DNA of 64,000 bases from Eubacterium sp. 1001713B170207_170306_E7. Its GTDB lineage: Bacteria > Bacillota > Clostridia > Eubacteriales > Eubacteriaceae. A model generated the notes under the pieces. The model had not been told where the DNA came from, did no database searches, and worked only from the letters and a program-made list of their open reading frames with translations. How positions within the stretch are numbered: the first letter of the stretch is position 1; every line of letters begins with the position of its first letter. The translations under genes and the position numbers were made by a program. Positions 42,751 through 50,142 of this stretch are shown here, in pieces. Location of the stretch: NCBI RefSeq assembly GCF_015547515.1, contig NZ_JADMVE010000012.1, positions 1 to 64,000 on the forward strand. The letters are read 5' to 3'.

Positions 42751-45087
42751 TTGGCAGCTTTAAATCAGATTTTCGACCCATCCAGGCGTGATGTAAAAAG
42801 GCTTCAGAAAACAGCAGACAGGATCCTGGCCCTGGAGGACGCCATGGCCGCCCTCAGCGACAGCGCCCTCAGAGATAAGACCGCCTTGTTCAGGAAAAGG
42901 CTTAAGGACGGAGAGCCCCTGGATCATTTGACCGCCGAGGCCTTTGCGGTGGTCAGAGAGGCCGCGTACCGGGCCATCGGCCTGAAGCCCTTTCCGGTTC
43001 AGCTCATCGGCGGGCTCGTCCTGCACGAGGGCAATATCGCGGAAATGAAAACCGGTGAGGGAAAAACCCTGGTGGCGGCCCTGCCCACCTACCTCAACGC
43101 CCTGGAGGGCAAGGGCGTTTTCGTGGTGACCGTCAACGATTATCTGGCCAGGCGGGACCGGGAGCTCATGGGGAAGATCCACGAGTTTCTGGGCCTTCGG
43201 GTCGGCCTTGTCGTCAGCGGGCAGCCGCCGGAGGAAAAGAAAGCCGCCTATGCGGCCGATGTGGTCTACGGAACGAACAATGAGTTCGGCTTTGACTATC
43301 TGCGGGACAACATGGCACTCAGCCTCGACGGCCAGGTTCAGCGGAGCCTCCATTATGCCATCATCGACGAGGTGGACAGCGTGCTCATCGACGAGGCCCG
43401 GACACCGCTCATTATCGCAGGGCCGGGCGGCCCCGAGAGCAAGCTTTACCGCCTGTCCAACCGTTTTGTGAAGCTGCTGGGGCCGGAGGATTACGAGAAG
43501 GATGAAAAGCTGAAAGCCGTCCAGCTGACCGAAAAGGGCATCCAGCGGGCAGAGATGTTTTTCAGCGTGGATAACCTTGCCGATATTGTCAACATGGAGC
43601 TTTTTCACTGTATTAACAAGGCCCTCTACGCCCATAAGCTGATGCAGCGGGACAAGGATTATATCGTGGCCGGCGAAGAAGTGGTGATTGTGGATGAGTT
43701 TACAGGCCGCACCATGCCGGGCCGCCGGTTTTCAGACGGCCTGCACCAGGCCATCGAGGCCAAGGAAAATGTCCCGGTCAACGCCGAGACACAGACCATT
43801 GCCACCGTCACCTTTCAGAACTACTTCCGTATGTTCGATAAGCTCGCGGGCATGACCGGCACAGCCAAAACAGAGGAGGACGAGTTCTCCTCCATTTACA
43901 ATCTGAACGTGGTCACCATCCCCACCAATAAGCCCATGATCCGGACCGATCATGAGGATGCGGTCTACGCGACCGAGGCGGCGAAATTTGAGGCAGTGAC
44001 CCAGGACGTCCGGAAACGCCATGAAAAGGGCCAGCCGGTTCTCATCGGCACCGTGTCCATTGAAAAGTCCGAGGCCCTCAGCGGCTATCTTCAAAGAGAA
44101 GGCATTGAGCACACCGTGCTGAATGCCAAATACCATGAGCAGGAGGCTGAGATCATCTCAAAGGCCGGCCAGGCCGGCGCGGTCACCATCTCGACCAACA
44201 TGGCCGGCCGCGGCACAGACATTGGCCTGGGCGAAGGGGTTCAGTCGCTAGGAGGCTTATACGTGATCGGGACAGAAAGACATGAGAGCCGCCGCATCGA
44301 CAATCAGCTGAGAGGGCGTTCGGGCCGTCAGGGCGATCCGGGAGAGTCCCGCTTTTATTTATCCCTGGAGGACCCGCTGCTGAGGATCTTCGGCGATGAG
44401 CGGATGAAAAAGCTCAGCGAGGTCATCGACCTTCAGGAGGGCGAGGCCATCACCAGCAAAATCCTGACAAAGGGCATTGAAAACGCACAGAAAAAAATGG
44501 AAAGCAAGAATTTTGACGACCGTAAAAACGTTTTGAAATATGACAATGTGATGAACCGGCAGCGTGAGATCATCTACAAGCAGCGCCAGCAGGTTCTGGA
44601 CGGCGAGGATATACACGGCCAGATCCTCTCGATGGGGCAGCGTATTTTTGAATCCGTGATCGATGTTTTTATGAGCGGTCCGGTGGCCGGCGACTGGGAC
44701 CTCGGGGGACTGAAAGAGGCCCTGGGCAAATCCTTTTTTCCAGAGACCGATTTTAAGTTTGTCGATACGCTGGAGAGCCGGGAGGCGCTGGAGCAGGCCC
44801 TCGGCAGTCTTTTCAGCCGCCATCTCGAAAAGCTTTCGTCCAAAATCGGCCGGGAAACACGGGACGCCCTTGAGAGAGAGGTACTTTTAAAAGCCGTGGA
44901 CATGGCCTGGATGGACCATATCGACAACATGGACCAGCTGAAGCAGGGAATCGGCCTCAGAAGCTACGGGCAGAACGACCCCGTAAAGGAATATACCAAA
45001 GAGGGCTTTGCCATGTTTGACGAAATGGTTCAGGAAATCCAGGAAAACACCATCAGGACGCTGCTGCGCTGCCAGGCAGACAACTAG
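42751..45087 (+). CDS. secA: SecA-family preprotein translocase ATPase, short form
   Basis: A 778-residue SecA with both nucleotide-binding folds: [14 protein letters not shown] (Walker A), [34 protein letters not shown] (DEVD box), [25 protein letters not shown] in segments, [20 protein letters not shown] and [13 protein letters not shown]. The scaffold and helical wing domains follow to LRCQADN. The C-terminal linker and Cys-rich zinc tail of canonical SecA are absent and the length is below the usual 830-900. It starts with TTG after AAAGGAG. As last gene of the surface-protein operon it may be an accessory SecA2-type motor for these proteins, but a canonical housekeeping role cannot be excluded. 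Confidence 0.85.
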   Translation: MAALNQIFDPSRRDVKRLQKTADRILALEDAMAALSDSALRDKTALFRKRLKDGEPLDHLTAEAFAVVREAAYRAIGLKPFPVQLIGGLVLHEGNIAEMKTGEGKTLVAALPTYLNALEGKGVFVVTVNDYLARRDRELMGKIHEFLGLRVGLVVSGQPPEEKKAAYAADVVYGTNNEFGFDYLRDNMALSLDGQVQRSLHYAIIDEVDSVLIDEARTPLIIAGPGGPESKLYRLSNRFVKLLGPEDYEKDEKLKAVQLTEKGIQRAEMFFSVDNLADIVNMELFHCINKALYAHKLMQRDKDYIVAGEEVVIVDEFTGRTMPGRRFSDGLHQAIEAKENVPVNAETQTIATVTFQNYFRMFDKLAGMTGTAKTEEDEFSSIYNLNVVTIPTNKPMIRTDHEDAVYATEAAKFEAVTQDVRKRHEKGQPVLIGTVSIEKSEALSGYLQREGIEHTVLNAKYHEQEAEIISKAGQAGAVTISTNMAGRGTDIGLGEGVQSLGGLYVIGTERHESRRIDNQLRGRSGRQGDPGESRFYLSLEDPLLRIFGDERMKKLSEVIDLQEGEAITSKILTKGIENAQKKMESKNFDDRKNVLKYDNVMNRQREIIYKQRQQVLDGEDIHGQILSMGQRIFESVIDVFMSGPVAGDWDLGGLKEALGKSFFPETDFKFVDTLESREALEQALGSLFSRHLEKLSSKIGRETRDALEREVLLKAVDMAWMDHIDNMDQLKQGIGLRSYGQNDPVKEYTKEGFAMFDEMVQEIQENTIRTLLRCQADN

Positions 45088-45091
45088 CACT

Positions 45092-45134
45092 AAAAGGCCC
45101 TCAGGCGTGTTACAGAACGCTTGAGGGCCTTTTT
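45092..45134 (+). terminator. Terminator ending the 25-kb operon
   Basis: AAAAGGCCCTCAGGCGT pairs with ACGCTTGAGGGCCTTTTT over a 7-base loop. It is a strong intrinsic terminator 5 bases after the SecA stop, with A and T runs on both sides. Confidence 0.9.
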
Positions 45135-45153
45135 GGCGGGTGATAGAAAAGGT

Positions 45154-45182
45154 TTGCATTTTTGATTGAAAACGGTTATAAT
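45154..45182 (+). promoter_or_regulatory. Promoter upstream of the zinc-ribbon protein
   Basis: TTGCAT (45154-45159) and TATAAT (45177-45182) with a 17-base spacer. It would give a leader of about 150 bases containing two hairpins. Confidence 0.6.
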
Positions 45183-45282
45183 TATACTGAAAGAAGAAAT
45201 TTACTCCCCGAACAGTTGGCGCGGTTCATAGGGAGACAGGACAATTAAATAAAAAACAGGGACACTTGCTGTCACCCTGAAT

Positions 45283-45333
45283 AAAAAACACTGAAGGCTC
45301 ATTGGAGCTTTTGGTGTTTTTTTTGTTTGGTCT
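45283..45333 (+). terminator. Leader terminator/attenuator
   Basis: AAAACAC...GGCTC pairs with GAGC...GTGTTTT, followed by TTTTGTTTGG. A CAGGG/CCCTG hairpin at 45257-45279 precedes it. Their position between promoter and gene suggests attenuation. Confidence 0.6.
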
Positions 45334-45459
45334 TATGGAGAGGAGTCCAGAAGGAAAAAGAGAATTACGGCAAAGGCACTGGCAAAGTATATTGAGAAGC
45401 ACCCCGAGGATTTTGAGGAGGTCGATACCGGATACCGGAGCAGGAACGGCGAAAAGCCT

Positions 45460-45879
45460 GTGAAAGAGTGGATTTATCACGGCCATAAAAAGCATGTCTG
45501 CATACACTGCGGCGGTAAGCTTGCGGAAAAAACCCTTTCCGTAAAGGAAAAGGACGGGCGGCTTAAAATCGTCAATGGCTTTTATAAGGAGGTCGAAACC
45601 GAGGATGGAACCCTCTATCTTTTCTGGGTATGCAGCAAAACCTGCCTGGAATGTGACCGTAACCAGCGGGTGTTCCCCTTTTTTATTGTGCGCTGGATGC
45701 GCGTGCTCCTGTATACCGTAGCCAAAGTGCTGCATACCCTTTTTACCAGAGAGGAGCTGCGCAGCCCGGGCCGGCTGCCGCCCAGACGTGGCCGCCCCTG
45801 GCACGAGGTGCCCTTTTATGGCGAATACTCCACAGTTTACCGGTGGCGGAAACACTATTTTAAAAATCTATATTGTTAA
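45460..45879 (+). CDS. Hypothetical zinc-ribbon protein, N-terminus uncertain
   Basis: A GTG-started frame of 139 residues with CIHCGG and, 47 residues on, CSKTCLEC, so probably a four-Cys zinc site, then a hydrophobic stretch (FFIVRWMRVLLYTVAKVLH) and a basic Pro/Arg-rich tail. I do not recognise the family. The same frame stays open upstream to the leader and reads like protein (ITAKALAKYIEKHPEDFEEV), but it has no ATG, GTG or TTG. Either an ATT at 45364 behind AGAAGG is the start, or one A is missing from the A5 run at 45355-45359, which would join the frame to an ATG at 45335. Confidence 0.55.
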   Translation: MKEWIYHGHKKHVCIHCGGKLAEKTLSVKEKDGRLKIVNGFYKEVETEDGTLYLFWVCSKTCLECDRNQRVFPFFIVRWMRVLLYTVAKVLHTLFTREELRSPGRLPPRRGRPWHEVPFYGEYSTVYRWRKHYFKNLYC

Positions 45880-45910
45880 ATAAATAACTATCAAATTCTA
45901 TTTTCGTGCT

Positions 45911-45939
45911 TTGTAAAAGTAAAAAATTTGTTTTAGAAT
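45911..45939 (+). promoter_or_regulatory. Promoter of the KilAC-type gene
   Basis: TTGTAA (45911-45916) and TAGAAT (45934-45939), 17-base spacer. A CGGTAC/GTACCG hairpin follows at 45960-45976. Confidence 0.55.
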
Positions 45940-46011
45940 GATACCTGTAAGATAAAGAACGGTACCGAGCGTACCGGAAACAAAATCATTTTAATTTACA
46001 GGAGGTTTACA

Positions 46012-46482
46012 ATGAATCGTAAACAAATGCACGAAAGAAACAGAGATACGGCCAAAAAAGCAGGGGCAGGCAGGTGTGCTTCGTGCGCCCAAAAATTCCA
46101 GGCCCCGGCACAGGTCACGGTCGGTGGGGCTGCCGGGCACATCGTGGTGGATATCCGCCTGGCCGCCAATCCGGAAAGAACCCCCGGGCAGTGGTATCTG
46201 GGCATGGAGCCGCTTACCGAAACCAGCGCCTTTTTAAGAAGAATGCAGGCAGAGGGGATCATCATGGGCAAGCACGATTTTTTCCGCTGGCTGCGCGCCA
46301 GAGGCTACCTGAGAAAGAACGCCCCCGGCACCCTAAACCAGGTGACTCAAAAGGCATCGGCCATGGGAATCCTCAGAATCGGAAACCAGACAGCAGACTG
46401 TCCGGGGCGCAGGCTTTATCTGACGCCGGCCGGCTGTGTCTATTTTGCAGACAGGCTTAAAAGGGCGGCGGTGTCCGCATGA
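46012..46482 (+). CDS. KilAC-like domain protein (phage antirepressor C-terminal type)
   Basis: 156 residues. The first half has CASCAQKFQ, a possible half zinc knuckle, and a beta-rich part. The second half (about 75-150) resembles the KilAC winged-helix domain: HDFFRWLRARGYLRKNAPGTLNQVTQKASAMGILRI and a C-terminal YLTPAGCVYFADRL. Full antirepressors carry a Bro-N or similar N-terminal domain that is missing here. It overlaps the next gene by ATGA. A strong AGGAGG ribosome site is present. It is probably a remnant or a small mobile-element regulator. Confidence 0.55.
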   Translation: MNRKQMHERNRDTAKKAGAGRCASCAQKFQAPAQVTVGGAAGHIVVDIRLAANPERTPGQWYLGMEPLTETSAFLRRMQAEGIIMGKHDFFRWLRARGYLRKNAPGTLNQVTQKASAMGILRIGNQTADCPGRRLYLTPAGCVYFADRLKRAAVSA

Positions 46483-47102
46483 ACTACCTGACCGAGCTGC
46501 TCGCCTTTTTCCGCTGGCTGGAACAGCAGCGCCTGAGCCCTCTGCTCCAGGCCTTCTGGCATTACCTCATGTACTTTAATAACCGCGCCGCCATAAAGGG
46601 CGCCGACGGCTTCTGGTACTGGCCGGTGGAATTCCGGGTGCCCAACAAGCTGTTTCAGGACGCCCTGGGCCTTAAAAACCGCCAGGCCCTCTGGACACAA
46701 AGGCAGACGCTGATCCGGAAGCAGCGCGTGGCGTATACCCCCGACGCGGGAAACCGGGCGGGACAATACCGCCTGATCCCCTTTGACAAAGGCCTGGCCC
46801 CGGCCAGCATCGCCGCCGGAGAGCGTCAGGAGCCGACGCTCGTATGGACACAAACCGCCACAGAAAGCGGACACGGGGCCCAACCGTATATAAATAATAT
46901 AAACCCTAAACAGGCGTCTCTGTTCTATTATAATCAGGAGGAGCCGCCCAATACCCACAGCATCCACGGCTTTAACCTGCTCCCGCCGCTCACCGAATCC
47001 GAAAAAGCCGCCATCCAGGCCCTGTATCCCGGTGACGGCGTGGCAGCCTTTAACGCCATGTGGGCCGCGAGAGAGGCAAAGCAGAAAGGAGAAACCACAT
47101 GA
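46479..47102 (+). CDS. Hypothetical protein, replisome-organizer-like N-terminus
   Basis: 207 residues. The first 110 residues (LSPLLQAFWHYLMYFNNRA, WPVEFRVPNKLFQDALGLKNRQALWTQRQTLIRKQRV in segments) resemble the winged-helix region of phage replisome organizer/DnaD-like proteins. The rest is polar and unstructured-looking, with a short C-terminal helix. It starts at ATG overlapping the KilAC gene stop and ends overlapping the next small gene, so the three are one translational unit. The assignment is tentative. Confidence 0.5.
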   Translation: MNYLTELLAFFRWLEQQRLSPLLQAFWHYLMYFNNRAAIKGADGFWYWPVEFRVPNKLFQDALGLKNRQALWTQRQTLIRKQRVAYTPDAGNRAGQYRLIPFDKGLAPASIAAGERQEPTLVWTQTATESGHGAQPYINNINPKQASLFYYNQEEPPNTHSIHGFNLLPPLTESEKAAIQALYPGDGVAAFNAMWAAREAKQKGETT

Positions 47103-47299
47103 ACCGATACGGCACCGGACCCGGTCTGGTCCGCAGGAGAAGAAGCTACATGGTCGAGGCCGAATGTGTTATGAAAGCAGGCTTTTACGCCCGCAGCGCC
47201 GAGGAGGCCGAGGACCTGTTTAACGACCTCAGCGCCGCCGTCGAGGACCGCTTTCCCGGCATTGTGCTTGAGATTATAGACGTCTATGAGGACGAATAG
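47099..47299 (+). CDS. Small hypothetical protein (66 aa)
   Basis: It begins at an ATG overlapping the upstream TGA. A basic N-terminus (VRRRRSYM) is followed by an alpha/beta pattern, AGFYARSAEEAEDLFNDLSAAVE and FPGIVLEIIDVYEDE, with an acidic end. The family is not recognised. It lies just upstream of the sigma factor and is probably co-transcribed with it. Confidence 0.55.
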   Translation: MNRYGTGPGLVRRRRSYMVEAECVMKAGFYARSAEEAEDLFNDLSAAVEDRFPGIVLEIIDVYEDE

Positions 47300-47308
47300 G
47301 AGGCTTAT

Positions 47309-47935
47309 TTGAACCATTACAGGGAGATTGACGATTTGGTAAAGGCCTGTAAAAACGGGCAGGAATATCCGGACGGCAGCCCGGAAAGAGAAAGCGGCAG
47401 TACCGCGGGCCAGCTGCTGGTCATGGCCTTCAGGCCGCTGATACTGGCCACCCTCAGCCGCTCAGGGATCCATGACGACCAGTTCGAGGACGCCTTTCAG
47501 GACGGCGTCATCGCCTTTATGGAGGGCCTGAAAAAGTTTGACCCCAGGCGTGGCGCCAGCTTTAACGCCTTTATCCAGGTGCACCTGCGCCAGTATTACA
47601 GAAAGTGGCAGCACGGCCAGTTTAACCATTCCGTCAAACCCGATACAACCCTTGACGATCAGGTGCCGGGGAGACAGGGCCTAACCTATGCCGAGGTGCT
47701 GCCCGACAAAGGCGTAAACATCGAGGCCGATTACATTGAGCAGGAGGAAGAAAACGCCGGCCAGAGGGTGGCAAAGGGGCTGAGCCGCCTGAAGCCCAGC
47801 TACCGCAGCGTGCTGGAAAAGCACTATTACAAGGGCATGACCCAGACAGAAATCGCCCAGACAGAGGGCATCAGCATCCAGGCGGTAAACCAGCGCCACG
47901 ACCGCGCCTTAAAAAAATTAAAAAAAGTTTTGTGA
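47309..47935 (+). CDS. Sigma-70 family RNA polymerase sigma factor
   Basis: 208 residues with sigma region 2 (FEDAFQDGVIAFMEGLKKFDPRRGASFNAFIQVHLRQYY in segments) and region 4 (LSRLKPSYRSVLEKHYYKGMTQTEIAQTEGISIQAVNQRHDRALKKLKK in segments) with a clear helix-turn-helix. There is no region 3 or 1.1, so it is an ECF-like or UviA/TcdR-like alternative factor. The start is TTG with AGGAGG upstream. The two small genes that follow have no good sigma-A promoter, so they could be its targets. Confidence 0.8.
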   Translation: MNHYREIDDLVKACKNGQEYPDGSPERESGSTAGQLLVMAFRPLILATLSRSGIHDDQFEDAFQDGVIAFMEGLKKFDPRRGASFNAFIQVHLRQYYRKWQHGQFNHSVKPDTTLDDQVPGRQGLTYAEVLPDKGVNIEADYIEQEEENAGQRVAKGLSRLKPSYRSVLEKHYYKGMTQTEIAQTEGISIQAVNQRHDRALKKLKKVL

Positions 47936-48023
47936 AAAGCGTTGATATTTTCAAAAAAAAAGTATGTATATAGTGTAGGGCAAAACGCCACACAAAATAC
48001 AAACCCAAAAAGGAGAAATACAC

Positions 48024-48248
48024 ATGGCAGTCGAAGAAATCCTGAAAGACACAAAACTCAGAGTCAAGGTAAATTACGGCGAGGTAGGAGGCAAGATCGA
48101 GCGTGGCAGCAAAACCTACGGCGACGTCAGGCATGACGCCACCAAGGAACAGCTCGAGAGTGCCTACGGACACATCATTTCCTTGCAGGAGCCCATTGGC
48201 GAGGGCTGCGAGCGCACAACCGCCAGCGACATCGTAAAAACATCGTAG
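48024..48248 (+). CDS. DUF1659 family protein
   Basis: A 74-residue small protein (TKLRVKVNYGEVGGKIERGSKTYGDVRHDATKEQLES in segments) with the DUF1659 pattern of paired beta strands and a helix ending in GHIISLQEPIGE. Function is unknown. Such proteins commonly sit beside a DUF2922 protein, as here. AAGGAGA precedes the ATG. Upstream, GTATGTATATAGTG at about 47971 is a possible non-standard promoter. Confidence 0.7.
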   Translation: MAVEEILKDTKLRVKVNYGEVGGKIERGSKTYGDVRHDATKEQLESAYGHIISLQEPIGEGCERTTASDIVKTS

Positions 48249-48300
48249 AAAAAAAGACGGCCCGGCAGATGAAAGCATTCATAAAAAAGGAGAATAACCC

Positions 48301-48531
48301 ATGGCATCAACCACCAAAAAAGACCTGAACCTGGTATTTATAACCGAAGGCGGCAAGGAGTACCGCATGACCATCCCCGATTATCGGGAAGACATCACCG
48401 ATGAGCAGATACGAACCGCGGCAGCCGGCATCGTAGCAGACGACATCTTCGCGCCCGACGGCTTCGGGCTGGCCAAGCTGTCCGGCGCCAAGCGCGTGGA
48501 CACCAAGACAACCGACGTGGCAATGGAATAA
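48301..48531 (+). CDS. DUF2922 family protein
   Basis: A 76-residue small protein: LNLVFITEGGKEYRMTIPDYREDIT, then a helix and a C-terminal strand (SGAKRVDTKTTDVAME). This is the common partner of DUF1659 proteins. Function is unknown. AAGGAG lies before the ATG. It is the last recognisable gene before the prophage. Confidence 0.72.
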   Translation: MASTTKKDLNLVFITEGGKEYRMTIPDYREDITDEQIRTAAAGIVADDIFAPDGFGLAKLSGAKRVDTKTTDVAME

Positions 48532-48956
48532 AAAGAAACAGAAAAAGGGGCGCAAGTGTTAATTTACATGCAGAACACAAAACCGGGAAAAGGCGTGAAA
48601 AAGAGTGAGGAAACGTGGAAAGGCTGAATTTAGGCGGGTTTAGAGCGTGAAGGAAAGTGAAAAAGTGGGAGAAGTGAAAAGGGAGATTGTAAAAAATGGC
48701 GAGCATTTGAACGGTCAAGAAATTGGCCGATTTTTTATTTTTTGCAAAGTGTTTAAATAGTGTTTAAATAATCATAAAAAAACGCTGAAACGTTGTTAAA
48801 ATGGGAAAGTATAGAATGTAAGATAAGCCAATGATGTTAAAATTCTAATAAAGATCATTATTAAAACCAACAATATGCACCGGAAATAGAAAAAACTTGA
48901 TTTTTCTAAGCATAAAACCGTTCAAAAGCCCTTAAATTGACGTTTAAGGGCTTTTG
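48532..48956 (+). other. Non-coding junction between DUF2922 gene and prophage, with two terminators
   Basis: A purine-rich stretch (48593-48690) is followed by a terminator at 48712-48743 (CGGTCAA/TTGGCCG, then TTTTTTATTTTTT) and an A/T-rich part with GTGTTTAAATA repeated near 48750. A second perfect hairpin lies at 48923-48956 (CAAAAGCCCTTAAA with its complement). A 37-codon GTG frame at 48647-48760 runs through the first terminator and is not convincing as a gene. Confidence 0.5.
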
Positions 48957-48996
48957 ACAAACGTTAAAAATAATGGCGAAACCAAGCAATTAAAAG

Positions 48997-49048
48997 CAAA
49001 ATATCAAACAACTGGTTGCGCGTTCATACTTATGAACAAAATATCAAA
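48997..49048. repeat. Direct repeats and palindrome near the prophage left end
   Basis: CAAAATATCAAA occurs at 48997-49008 and 49037-49048, exactly 40 bases apart. Between them lies a perfect 16-bp palindrome, GTTCATAC-TTATGAAC-type, at 49022-49037. The position fits transposase-binding sites of a Mu-like left end. Confidence 0.5.
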
Positions 49049-49076
49049 AAAAATTATTTGTTTGGGTTAAAGCATA

Positions 49077-49451
49077 TTATTCGGCCACCATGAAATTTTC
49101 ATATTCATAACTTGAAGTTTTATCGCGTAACAGTTTATAAAGGTCACCTTTTAAGATAACTTTATCTTCATAGGACAGCTTTCTCCATTGAGTAATAATT
49201 TCTCTTTCCTCAGCACTTAAAGAGAAGCCGATATCGGTAGTCTTGCTGTCATCCTCACCAAAAAGAAGAAAATTTGGCGATACTGCGAAAATATCGCACA
49301 GCTGCATTATTTGTTCCAATGTAGGTTTTGATTTATTATTTTTCCAATCTGTTAAAGGACTTTTTTTCAAATTTAAGAGAGTACCCAGCTCCTTTCCGGT
49401 CATTTTCCTTTCATCTATTAAATTCAAAATTCTGTTAATAATTTCATTCAA
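49077..49451 (-). CDS. Prophage repressor, XRE/HTH_3 family
   Basis: 124 residues. The N-terminal helix-turn-helix (about 5-62; RKMTGKELGTLLNLKKSPLTDWKNNKSKPTLEQI in segments) is followed by ICDIFAVSP-type and FLLFGEDD, then a helical C-terminal part (FSLSAEEREIITQWRKLSYEDKVI). It is transcribed away from the early genes, the position of the Mu c repressor. It probably binds the TGCGA...TCGCA palindromes in the intergenic region and one inside its own gene. Base composition is clearly more A/T-rich than the host genes. Confidence 0.85.
   Translation of the reverse strand: MNEIINRILNLIDERKMTGKELGTLLNLKKSPLTDWKNNKSKPTLEQIMQLCDIFAVSPNFLLFGEDDSKTTDIGFSLSAEEREIITQWRKLSYEDKVILKGDLYKLLRDKTSSYEYENFMVAE
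49284..49298. promoter_or_regulatory. Operator-like palindrome O3 inside the repressor gene
   Basis: TGCGAAAATATCGCA is an exact 15-base copy of the operator in the early promoter (49499-49513), 215 bases away centre to centre. It suggests looping or roadblock autoregulation. Confidence 0.5.
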
Positions 49452-49468
49452 TATTAAAACCTCCTAGA

Positions 49469-49520
49469 TGCGAATAATACGCAAATACAGCTTGACATTG
49501 CGAAAATATCGCATTATAAT
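49469..49520 (+). promoter_or_regulatory. Prophage early promoter with two operators
   Basis: TTGACA (49492-49497) and TATAAT (49515-49520) with a 17-base spacer. Operator O2, TGCGAAAATATCGCA, fills the spacer (49499-49513). O1, TGCGAATAATACGCA, lies at 49469-49483, 30 bases upstream and just before the repressor ribosome site. Repressor binding would block early transcription. Confidence 0.75.
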
Positions 49521-49633
49521 ATAGTCATACTAATGAACTGTTAAATTCATTATACCGAATTTTCTAAGAAATGTATATGAAAACAAAATGAAAGGTAGGC
49601 AGATTTAAGGCTGCCAGTTAGGGAGGTGTTAGG

Positions 49634-49846
49634 ATGCCGAAATCAACCAATCAATTAACTGATTTTGGAAAATGGGTCAAAAAGGTCTTAATTGACAAAG
49701 AAATGACTGTTTCAGAGCTTGCAAAAGCCATAGGGTATTCTCAAACAATGGTTTCTAAGGTGATTCATGGAGAACGTCCAGGGCATCGTTGTCGTGCGGA
49801 AATTACGAAATATTTATCTTCTTTAGATGTTGACAAAGTGTCATGA
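49634..49846 (+). CDS. Ner-like helix-turn-helix protein
   Basis: A 70-residue XRE-type DNA-binding protein: WVKKVLIDKEMTVSELAKAIGYSQTMVSKVIHGERPGH in segments. First gene of the early operon, where Mu encodes Ner, a second negative regulator that turns down early transcription. GGGAGGTG precedes the ATG. Confidence 0.75.
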   Translation: MPKSTNQLTDFGKWVKKVLIDKEMTVSELAKAIGYSQTMVSKVIHGERPGHRCRAEITKYLSSLDVDKVS

Positions 49847-49859
49847 AGGGAGGGAGAAC

Positions 49860-50060
49860 ATGAAGGGAAAAACAATTTTTACAAGTCTCGTTCTTGGTTT
49901 AATTCTTTGGATACCAGCAGTACAGTACGCATGTAATCACAGAGCCGTTTTTGGCATCGGCTCAGAAATCCTCCTGCCTTTCATGTTCGTGGGTGGGGCT
50001 TATTTTATGCTTGATGTTTTTGAGACGGTGAAGGATTGGTATTACCGAAAAAAGAAGTAG
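49860..50060 (+). CDS. Small two-helix membrane protein
   Basis: 66 residues: a hydrophobic helix (TIFTSLVLGLILWIPAVQYA), a short loop, and a second helix (ILLPFMFVGGAYFMLDVF) before a basic tail (WYYRKKK). The ATG at 49860 has GGGAGGGAG upstream. Function is unknown. The ACGGCGG/CCGCCGT hairpin after it lies before the transposase. Confidence 0.6.
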   Translation: MKGKTIFTSLVLGLILWIPAVQYACNHRAVFGIGSEILLPFMFVGGAYFMLDVFETVKDWYYRKKK

Positions 50061-50142
50061 TCGAAACGGCGGGAAACCGCCGTCTGCCGAGGGCTGACCA
50101 CCCGGTACTGATGAGACAGGTCGATGAAAGGCGGGTGATATA

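Noticed and set aside
45335-45460. ATG 45335 read straight through as a 42-codon gene
   Set aside because: There is no ribosome site, and its Arg/Ser-rich product looks like an off-frame translation of the zinc-ribbon coding region.
48647-48760. A 37-codon GTG frame as a small gene
   Set aside because: It has no ribosome site and runs through a strong terminator hairpin with its T-run.
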